This document shows, piece after piece, positions 57,578 through 64,000 of a stretch of DNA of 64,000 nt (positions are counted from its first letter, which is position 1; each line of letters opens with the position of its first letter). The DNA is from Pantoea sp. alder81 (GTDB lineage Bacteria; Pseudomonadota; Gammaproteobacteria; Enterobacterales; Enterobacteriaceae). A program made the translations under genes and the position numbers. The DNA lies in the NCBI RefSeq assembly GCF_020179835.1, contig NZ_JAIUDA010000003.1:248001-312000 (forward strand), written 5' to 3'. The notes under the pieces are model-generated. The model worked only from the letters and a program-made list of their open reading frames with translations. It ran no database searches and was not told the DNA's origin.

Positions 57578-58522
57578 TTAGGCAGGAAACTCGACCACCA
57601 GACGACGCGGCGCAACGCGCCCATCTTCCGCGATTTCTGCCATACCGATAAATTTGTGTTCATCACCTTCGGTGACACGCACCAATCCCTGTTCAGGTGC
57701 ATTCGCCGCCTGCACTGGCATCCCCTGCTTGAAATAAGCAGCGACAGAGGGCAGTAAATTCACAATGGGGAACTCTTCCGCTGGACTATCCATTGGCAGC
57801 AGCAGCGCATCAAGTGCACTGTAGTCTGGCGTTTCTGCTGCGTTCGCTTCAGCCGCCATCGCCTGCAACTGCTCAAAGGTGATCATGCGTTCAATGGGAT
57901 ACTTCGCCACCTGCAAACGACGTAGCATAATCACATGTGCGCCACAGCCTAGCTTCTCACCGAGGTCATCGATGATGGTGCGAATATAGGTGCCTTTAGA
58001 AACGTGAATTTCCAGCTCCAGCTCATCACCTTCCCAGCGAATGAACTGCAGTTCGAACACGGTAATAGGACGCGCTTCACGCGGCACGGTAATGCCTTCA
58101 CGCGCGTATTCATACAGCTTGCGACCCTGGTACTTCAGCGCAGAAAACATGGTGGGCACCTGGAAGGTGTCACCACGGAAGCTTTCCAGCGCCGCATCCA
58201 GTGCAGCCTGGTCGAACGTCACTGGCCGCGTTTCGACGATGTTGCCATCGGCATCCGATGTGTCGGTGCGCTCGCCAAGACGTGCAATAACGCGATAGCG
58301 TTTATCGGAATCGAGCAGGAACTGCGAGAACTTCGTCGCTTCACCGAGGCAGATTGGCAGCATGCCAGTTGCCAGGGGATCAAGCGCACCGGTGTGACCC
58401 GCTTTGTTAGCATGAAACAGACGCTTCACTTTCTGCAGCACATCGTTCGAGGATGCGCCTTCATGCTTATCCAGCAAAAACACACCGTGGACGTCGCGAC
58501 CGCGACGACGAGGACGACTCAT
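57578..58522 (-). CDS. truB: TruB, tRNA pseudouridine-55 synthase
   Basis: A 314-residue enzyme (E. coli 314). The catalytic aspartate is in '[20 protein letters not shown]', '[10 protein letters not shown]' and the C-terminal PUA-like domain follow. It converts U55 in the T loop of all tRNAs to pseudouridine and acts as a tRNA chaperone. Its start overlaps the rbfA stop, indicating coupled translation. Confidence 0.97.
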   Translation of the reverse strand: MSRPRRRGRDVHGVFLLDKHEGASSNDVLQKVKRLFHANKAGHTGALDPLATGMLPICLGEATKFSQFLLDSDKRYRVIARLGERTDTSDADGNIVETRPVTFDQAALDAALESFRGDTFQVPTMFSALKYQGRKLYEYAREGITVPREARPITVFELQFIRWEGDELELEIHVSKGTYIRTIIDDLGEKLGCGAHVIMLRRLQVAKYPIERMITFEQLQAMAAEANAAETPDYSALDALLLPMDSPAEEFPIVNLLPSVAAYFKQGMPVQAANAPEQGLVRVTEGDEHKFIGMAEIAEDGRVAPRRLVVEFPA

Positions 58523-58929
58523 TAGTCCTCCTTGTCATCTTCAGCCGGGCTATCGCCACGACGCTCGACATCGCTTTTAATCACATTGCTGACCAGGTTC
58601 GACATACGCATACCTTCGACCAGCGAGTTGTCATAGAAGAAGGTCAGCTCTGGCACAATGCGCAGACGCATCGCTTTGCCTACCAGAATGCGGATATAGC
58701 CAGACGCTTCTTTCAGCGCTTTCAGGCCATTTTTTACCGCTTCTTCGTCTTTGTCGTTTAGAAAAGTCACGAAGACTTTGGCATACGCCAGGTCACGGGA
58801 CACTTCAACACCGGAAACAGTCACCATCATACCCAGACGTGGATCTTTGATTTCGCGCTGCAGGATAATTGCGATTTCTTTCTGCAGTTCCTGAGATACG
58901 CGCTGTGGGCGGCCAAATTCTTTTGCCAT
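58522..58929 (-). CDS. rbfA: RbfA, ribosome-binding factor A
   Basis: A 135-residue KH-fold protein (E. coli 133): '[20 protein letters not shown]', '[20 protein letters not shown]' and '[20 protein letters not shown]'. It is a late 30S maturation and cold-shock factor. The ATG at 58929 is preceded by GGGAGAAAGAAAA; an in-frame codon at 58944 is too close to that site. A short acidic tail (DDKED) ends the protein. Confidence 0.96.
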   Translation of the reverse strand: MAKEFGRPQRVSQELQKEIAIILQREIKDPRLGMMVTVSGVEVSRDLAYAKVFVTFLNDKDEEAVKNGLKALKEASGYIRILVGKAMRLRIVPELTFFYDNSLVEGMRMSNLVSNVIKSDVERRGDSPAEDDKED

Positions 58930-58994
58930 TTTTCTTTCTCCCAAATAATTCGGGAGGCCAGAGGCCTCCCAAATTGCAACACATCAAGTGATGA

Positions 58995-61685
58995 TCAATC
59001 GATGGTGCGTTTAATTTCAATGATTTCGAAGACTTCGATCATATCGCCAACGCGAACATCATTGTAGTTCTTCACGCCGATACCACACTCCATGCCGTTA
59101 CGCACTTCGTTGACATCGTCTTTAAAGCGACGCAGAGATTCCAGCTCGCCTTCGTAAATCACCACGTTGTCGCGCAGTACGCGAATCGGGTTGTGACGTT
59201 TGATGTTGCCTTCGGTAACCATACAGCCGGCAATGGCGCCAAATTTCGGTGACTTGAACACGTCACGCACTTCGGCCAGACCAATGATCTGCTGTTTGAA
59301 TTCCGGTGCCAGCATGCCGCTCATTGCCGCTTTCACTTCGTCGATCAGATTATAGATGACGGAGTAGTAACGCAGGTCAACACTTTCAGCGTCAATCACG
59401 CGGCGGGCAGAAGCATCAGCACGAACGTTGAAGCCAAGAATAATCGCGTTAGACGCTGCTGCCAGGGTGGCGTCGGTCTCAGTGATACCGCCCACACCCG
59501 AACCGATAATTCTCACCTTCACTTCGTCGGTAGAGAGTTTCAGCAGAGAATCGGAGATCGCTTCCACAGAACCCTGTACGTCGGATTTCAGTACGATATT
59601 CAGCTCGGACACTTCGCCTTCGGTCATGTTGGCGAACATGTTCTCCAACTTCGACTTCTGCTGACGCGCCAGCTTCACTTCGCGGAACTTACCCTGACGA
59701 TACAGTGCAACTTCACGTGCTTTCTTCTCATCACGAACTACAGTCGCTTCATCACCCGCTGCTGGCACACCAGACAGACCGAGGATTTCCACTGGAATGG
59801 ATGGACCCGCTTCCAGTACTTCACGACCCAGTTCGTCACGCATTGCACGAACACGGCCATACTCGAAGCCGCACAGCACGATGTCGCCTTTATTCAGCGT
59901 ACCTTCACGTACCAGCACGGTAGCAACCGGACCACGACCTTTATCAAGGAAGGATTCGATAACCACGCCGCTCGCCATACCTTCACGGATAGCAGAGAGT
60001 TCAAGTACTTCTGCTTGCAGCAGAATCGCATTCAACAGGTCGTCGATGCCCGTTCCCGCTTTCGCAGAAACGTTAACGAACATGTTCTCACCGCCCCACT
60101 CTTCCGGAAGAATTCCGTACTGGGTCAGTTCGTTCTTAACGCGATCTGGGTCAGCATCAGGCTTATCAACTTTGTTGACCGCAACAACCACTGGCACACC
60201 GGCTGCTTTCGCATGCTGGATAGCTTCGATGGTCTGAGGCATCACGCCATCATCTGCAGCAACAACCAGGATAACGATATCCGTTGCCTGGGCACCACGT
60301 GCACGCATTGCGGTAAACGCGGCGTGGCCCGGGGTATCGAGGAAGGTGATCATACCGTTGTCAGTTTCAACGTGGTAAGCACCGATATGCTGAGTAATAC
60401 CACCAGCCTCGCCTGAAGCGACTTTGGTTGAGCGGATGTAATCCAGCAGAGAGGTTTTACCGTGGTCAACGTGACCCATGATGGTGACGACTGGCGCGCG
60501 AGCTTCCTGCGCAGCATCAGTATCACGATCGTCCATTACCGCTTCTTCCAGCTCATTCTCGCGGCGCAGGATCACTTTGTGACCCATCTCTTCCGCGACC
60601 ATCTGAGCAGTTTCCTGGTCGATAACCTGGTTGATGGTCGCCATCGCGCCCATCTTCATCATCGCTTTGATGACCAAAGAACCTTTGATCGCCATTTTAT
60701 TGGCCAGTTCAGCCACGGTGATGGTTTCACCGATGACAACATCGCGGTTTACAGCCTGAACAGGCTTGTTGAAGCCCTGCTGAAGAGTGCTTGGCTTACG
60801 ATGTTTGCCACCTTTACCGCCACGAACTTGCGCACGCGCTTCTTCACGGTCGGTTTTGGCTTCAGAATGCTTGTTGCCTTTCTTCACCGGGCGAGCAGCT
60901 TTGGTAGTACGTGCACGAGCACGTCCTGCCTCAACTTGACGATCGTTCTCGTCTTCGGCCTGACGGGCATGAGTCGAAGTGGTGACATGGTAGTCGCCTT
61001 TATCTTCTTCTTCAGGTTTAGCCCATTCAACGGCTTTCTCTTCAGCCAGGCGTTTGGATTCTTCTGCCACGCGGCGGGCATCTTCTTCCAGCTTACGGCG
61101 TGCTTCTTCTTCTGATTTGCGTTTCAGTTCAGCCGCTTCGGCTTCACGACGGGCTTTATCAGACTGCGCAGCCTTGGTTACTTCGTCGGTAGGTTGATTT
61201 GTCACTTTGTCATTTTCCGCTGCTTCACGCTTAGCCTTGTCAGCGGCTTCGCGCTTGGCTTTATCTTCGGCTTCACGTTGCGCTTTTTGTTCAGCTTCGC
61301 GACGGGCTTGTTCTTCCGCCTCGCGACGCGCCTGCTCTTCCGCTTCACGCTGCGCCTCGGCTTCAGCTTCTGCCTGAGCTTGCTCAGACTCTGCATCACC
61401 TTTCACGTATGTGCGCTTTTTGCGGACTTCGATTTGCACCGACTTACTTTTACCCCCGGTGACGGGAATATTCAAGGTGCTGCGCGTTTTGCGCTGCAAA
61501 GTCAGTTTACTTGAACCGGTCTGACCGTGCTCACGATTCAGGTGGGACAGTAAGGTCTCTTTCTCTTGCTGGGACACCGCATCGTTTTCAGACTTGCGGA
61601 TCCCTGCGTCAGCAAATTGCTGTACCAGGCGATCGACCGGAGTCTGAATTTCGGCGGCCAGCGATTTTACGGTTACATCTGTCAT
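58995..61685 (-). CDS. infB: InfB, translation initiation factor IF2
   Basis: An 896-residue GTPase (E. coli 890). The N-terminus holds the IF2N fold, then a long Glu/Ala/Lys/Arg coiled region with repeated [12 protein letters not shown] units (about residues 105-235). G motifs are '[14 protein letters not shown]', DTPGH and NKVDK, followed by the C-terminal tRNA-binding domains. IF2 brings initiator tRNA to the 30S subunit and promotes 50S joining. An internal GTG allows a shorter form. It lies 17 nt after nusA. Confidence 0.97.
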   Translation of the reverse strand: MTDVTVKSLAAEIQTPVDRLVQQFADAGIRKSENDAVSQQEKETLLSHLNREHGQTGSSKLTLQRKTRSTLNIPVTGGKSKSVQIEVRKKRTYVKGDAESEQAQAEAEAEAQREAEEQARREAEEQARREAEQKAQREAEDKAKREAADKAKREAAENDKVTNQPTDEVTKAAQSDKARREAEAAELKRKSEEEARRKLEEDARRVAEESKRLAEEKAVEWAKPEEEDKGDYHVTTSTHARQAEDENDRQVEAGRARARTTKAARPVKKGNKHSEAKTDREEARAQVRGGKGGKHRKPSTLQQGFNKPVQAVNRDVVIGETITVAELANKMAIKGSLVIKAMMKMGAMATINQVIDQETAQMVAEEMGHKVILRRENELEEAVMDDRDTDAAQEARAPVVTIMGHVDHGKTSLLDYIRSTKVASGEAGGITQHIGAYHVETDNGMITFLDTPGHAAFTAMRARGAQATDIVILVVAADDGVMPQTIEAIQHAKAAGVPVVVAVNKVDKPDADPDRVKNELTQYGILPEEWGGENMFVNVSAKAGTGIDDLLNAILLQAEVLELSAIREGMASGVVIESFLDKGRGPVATVLVREGTLNKGDIVLCGFEYGRVRAMRDELGREVLEAGPSIPVEILGLSGVPAAGDEATVVRDEKKAREVALYRQGKFREVKLARQQKSKLENMFANMTEGEVSELNIVLKSDVQGSVEAISDSLLKLSTDEVKVRIIGSGVGGITETDATLAAASNAIILGFNVRADASARRVIDAESVDLRYYSVIYNLIDEVKAAMSGMLAPEFKQQIIGLAEVRDVFKSPKFGAIAGCMVTEGNIKRHNPIRVLRDNVVIYEGELESLRRFKDDVNEVRNGMECGIGVKNYNDVRVGDMIEVFEIIEIKRTID
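61203..61205 (-). other. infB: Conserved internal GTG start for the short IF2 form
   Basis: A GTG codon in '[15 protein letters not shown]' lies exactly where E. coli infB has the GTG (codon 158, DKVSNQ) that starts IF2-2 (beta). AGCGGAAAATGACAAA precedes it. Position and context are conserved; use here is inferred. Confidence 0.6.
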
Positions 61686-61702
61686 GCTGTTCCTTCCTGT
61701 TA

Positions 61703-63190
61703 TTACGCGTCATCGCCGAACCAGCAGATATTACGTGCAGCCATAATCAGCGCACCGGCCTTCTCATCATCCAGCCCTTCAATATCTGTCAGATCGTCAA
61801 CACCTTGCTCAGCGAGATCTTCCAGCGTGCAAACGCCTTTTGACGCCAGGCGATACGCCAGCGCACGATCCAAGCCCTCAAGATTCAGAAGATCCTCAGC
61901 GGGCTCCTGATTACCAAGGCTCTCTTCTTTCGCTAATGCCAGGGTGGTTAACGCATTTTTTGCTCGTTCACGCAGGGCTTCAATGGTCTCTTCGTCGAGG
62001 CCGTCGATTTCCAGCAGCTCGTTGATTGGCACGTAAGCCAATTCTTCCAGCGAAGAGAAGCCCTCTTCCACCAGAACGGTGGCGAACTCTTCATCGATTT
62101 CGAGATGTTTGGTGAACATATCGATCGCTGCGTGGGCTTCAGCCTGATGCTTAGCCTGCAGATCATCGACGGTCATCACGTTCAGTTCCCAACCACTGAG
62201 TTGAGAAGCCAGACGCACGTTTTGGCCGTTACGGCCGATCGCCTGAGCCAGATTGCCGGCTTCAACAGCGATATCCATGGTGTGATTATCTTCATCGACC
62301 ACGATTGACGCCACATCGGCTGGCGCCATGGCGTTAATAACGAATTGCGCTGGGTTATCGTCCCACAGCACGATATCGATACGCTCACCACCCAGTTCGC
62401 TTGAAACCGCCTGCACACGCGCACCGCGCATACCGACACAAGCACCCACCGGATCGATACGTTTATCGTTGGTCTTCACGGCAATTTTGGCACGTGAACC
62501 CGGATCGCGCGCTGCCGCTTTGATCTCGATAACTTCTTCACCGATTTCTGGCACCTCAATGCGGAACAGTTCGATCAGCATTTCTGGTTTAGAACGGGTG
62601 ACAAACAGCTGAGCACCGCGCGCTTCTGGACGTACGGCATACAGCACACCGCGAATACGATCGCCTGGGCGGAAGTTTTCACGTGGCAGCATATCTTCAC
62701 GACCAATCACGGCTTCAGCATTGCTGCCGAGATCCAGTGAAATACTGTCGCGGTTTACTTTCTTCACCACGCCGGTGATGATTTCACCTTCGTGTTGACG
62801 GAACTGATCAACCACCATCGCGCGCTCAGCTTCACGTACTTTCTGTACGATAACCTGCTTGGCGGTTTGGGTGGTGATACGGTCGAAGGTGACAGATTCA
62901 ATCTGGTCTTCAACGTATTCGCCCAGATTGAACGCTTCATCTTCAAAGCGGGCCGCATCCAGCGTGATCTCACGAGTTGGCTGTGTCACTTCGTCCACAA
63001 TCACCCAGCGACGGAAAGTATCGAAATCACCGCTGCGACGGTCAATGCTGACGCGCACTTCGATTTCCTGCTCATACTTCTTTTTAGTCGCAGTGGCCAA
63101 AGCGCTCTCCAGCGCTTCGAAGATTTTCTCACGTGGCAGGGCTTTTTCGTTAGAAACGGCTTCTACTACAGCTAAGATCTCTTTGTTCAT
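61703..63190 (-). CDS. nusA: NusA, transcription elongation/termination factor
   Basis: The 495 residues equal E. coli NusA. An N-terminal polymerase-binding domain ('[20 protein letters not shown]'), an S1 domain ('[20 protein letters not shown]'), two KH domains ('[20 protein letters not shown]', '[20 protein letters not shown]') and two acidic repeats are in order. NusA stimulates pausing and termination and takes part in antitermination. The ATG at 63190 matches the family start. In E. coli NusA controls readthrough of this operon's leader. Confidence 0.97.
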   Translation of the reverse strand: MNKEILAVVEAVSNEKALPREKIFEALESALATATKKKYEQEIEVRVSIDRRSGDFDTFRRWVIVDEVTQPTREITLDAARFEDEAFNLGEYVEDQIESVTFDRITTQTAKQVIVQKVREAERAMVVDQFRQHEGEIITGVVKKVNRDSISLDLGSNAEAVIGREDMLPRENFRPGDRIRGVLYAVRPEARGAQLFVTRSKPEMLIELFRIEVPEIGEEVIEIKAAARDPGSRAKIAVKTNDKRIDPVGACVGMRGARVQAVSSELGGERIDIVLWDDNPAQFVINAMAPADVASIVVDEDNHTMDIAVEAGNLAQAIGRNGQNVRLASQLSGWELNVMTVDDLQAKHQAEAHAAIDMFTKHLEIDEEFATVLVEEGFSSLEELAYVPINELLEIDGLDEETIEALRERAKNALTTLALAKEESLGNQEPAEDLLNLEGLDRALAYRLASKGVCTLEDLAEQGVDDLTDIEGLDDEKAGALIMAARNICWFGDDA

Positions 63191-63214
63191 CCTGGTTAGC
63201 CTCAATCCGGACTT

Positions 63215-63667
63215 TTAAAAGTGGGGGACCAGGTTCGCTTTCTGAATATTACTCAGCGCGAACACCTCATCGTTACCCTCAACGGTTACCGTGATCATCT
63301 CACCTTCCACGGACTTGATGATCCCCTGCCATTTACGGCGGTTCTGTACGGCCATGCGCAGTGTCAGGCTTACCTCATCACCGGCAAAACGTGCATAGTG
63401 TTCAGCGGTGAAAAGAGGACGCTCGAGACCTGGCGAGGAGACTTCAAGGTTGTAAGCCACCGTAATGGGATCTTCCACATCCATTACTGCGCTGACCTGG
63501 TGGCTAACATCGGCACAATCATCAACATTGATACCATTCTCACTATCAATATAGATGCGCAAAGTCGATGTGCGACCGCGAACGAATTCGATACCGACCA
63601 ATTCGTAGCCAAGCGCTTCTACCGGAGCGGTGATCAAATCAGTCAATTTTTGCTCTAATGTGGACAA
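63215..63667 (-). CDS. rimP: RimP, 30S ribosome maturation factor
   Basis: A TTG start at 63667, preceded by GGGGGTGGGC, gives 150 residues as in E. coli: '[20 protein letters not shown]', '[19 protein letters not shown]' and the ending '[11 protein letters not shown]'. It is needed for 30S maturation. The open frame continues upstream through the terminators to 63793, but those codons are not part of the protein. nusA follows after 24 nt. Confidence 0.95.
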   Translation of the reverse strand: MSTLEQKLTDLITAPVEALGYELVGIEFVRGRTSTLRIYIDSENGINVDDCADVSHQVSAVMDVEDPITVAYNLEVSSPGLERPLFTAEHYARFAGDEVSLTLRMAVQNRRKWQGIIKSVEGEMITVTVEGNDEVFALSNIQKANLVPHF

Positions 63668-63682
63668 GCCCACCCCCAAGAC

Positions 63683-63704
63683 ATAAAAAAAGGGCCTATA
63701 GCCC
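63683..63704 (-). terminator. Terminator-like hairpin just before rimP
   Basis: On the minus strand GGGC-TATAG-GCCC is followed by eight T residues, only a few nt before the rimP ribosome binding site. With the hairpin at 63725 it separates metY from the rimP-nusA-infB genes. Confidence 0.7.
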
Positions 63705-63724
63705 AGTATTGCGATTCCTGATAA

Positions 63725-63750
63725 CAAAAAACCCCGAAAATTCGGGGCTT
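63725..63750 (-). terminator. Terminator after metY
   Basis: On the minus strand CCCCGA-ATTT-TCGGGG is followed by six T residues, and it also has an A-run upstream. It is the first of two tandem terminators downstream of the tRNA. Confidence 0.9.
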
Positions 63751-63878
63751 TTTGTGACTGGACCCTGTACGCCGCATAGCGGCTTCGGAGCACAATCCAA
63801 AAGAATTTTTTTCAAAAAACACTGAGGATGCGTCCGTCGATGCATACAGTATATTTGAAAAAGAACTCTAAGGGAAAG

Positions 63879-63955
<77 letters not shown>

Positions 63956-63971
63956 TCCGAAAACGTGGCGA

Positions 63972-64000
63972 ATAATACGCCGACCTTGCTTAAAAAGCAA
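63972..64000 (-). promoter_or_regulatory. metY-rimP-nusA-infB promoter
   Basis: On the minus strand TTGCTT and TATTAT are separated by exactly 17 nt, with a GC-rich discriminator (TCGCC) after the -10, as expected for a growth-rate and ppGpp-controlled stable-RNA promoter. The start is expected near 63966. Confidence 0.8.

Noticed and set aside
61230..61400. Possible tandem DNA repeat
   Set aside because: The periodicity comes from repeated [12 protein letters not shown] protein units of IF2, normal for enterobacterial infB.
61194..61514. Phe/Leu-rich plus-strand frame that looks like a membrane protein
   Set aside because: Antisense of the Glu/Ala/Lys/Arg coiled region of infB; GAA/GCG codons read backwards give Phe and Arg/Leu.
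63668..63793. N-terminal extension of RimP
   Set aside because: It would run through two terminator hairpins; the TTG at 63667 has the ribosome binding site and family start.

Overview
The window is a piece of an enterobacterial chromosome, most likely Erwiniaceae and probably Pantoea or a close relative. This rests on near-Escherichia-like housekeeping proteins (PNPase, IF2, NusA, DeaD, ValS, NrdD, UbiU/V), an ERIC repeat, and E. coli-like gene order mixed with genes K-12 lacks at these places (a membrane gluconate-type dehydrogenase operon and an orphan fliA-flhDC set). No phage, insertion sequence, integrase or CRISPR array was seen.

Left end (1-5.8 kb): an accessory block that looks AT-richer than the rest. 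It holds the end of a DUF1176 gene, a DUF1493 gene, flagellar regulators flhC, flhD and fliA with no flagellar structural gene beside them, and a ToxR/CadC-like membrane regulator overlapping a small membrane protein gene. It stops at tRNA-Leu(CAA) (leuX), a known integration hotspot in enterobacteria.

6-20 kb: yjjA; a MocR regulator divergent from a GNAT/azoreductase/AhpD-like operon; an acidic protein resembling the RuvC-like domain of IS110 transposases; marC; the three-gene periplasmic dehydrogenase operon (small Tat subunit, FAD subunit, triheme cytochrome); a lone solute-binding protein; yjgR; yjiN. 20.5-25.4 kb is a compact sugar-type catabolic unit (DeoC-like aldolase, FGGY kinase, FucP-like transporter, VOC protein, DeoR-family regulator) with repeated DeoR-type operator motifs in front.

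25.5-43.6 kb matches the E. coli 96-minute region: lptFG, pepA, holC, valS, yjgM, miaE, rraB, argI, pyrLBI, ridA, and nrdDG, with a GH20 hexosaminidase gene between ridA and nrdD. At nrdG the order switches directly to the E. coli 71-minute region: yraQ, yhbP, yhbQ, yhbS, ubiT, ubiUV, yhbW, (an AraC/SDR pair), deaD, yrbN, nlpI, pnp, rpsO, truB, rbfA, infB, nusA, rimP, metY. At the switch, nrdG and yraQ overlap tail to tail by 108 nt and NrdG has an unusual C-terminal extension.

The right end is the transcription/translation/RNA-decay superoperon read leftward from the metY promoter: initiator tRNA, two terminator-like hairpins, ribosome maturation (rimP, rbfA), NusA, IF2, TruB, S15, PNPase, NlpI and the DeaD helicase. 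Recognisable regulatory sites include ArgR boxes at argI, the pyrL attenuator, NrdR-like boxes at nrdD, and regulator-adjacent direct repeats at 20.5 kb and 50.7 kb. All family calls are from reading the sequence; none was checked by database search.
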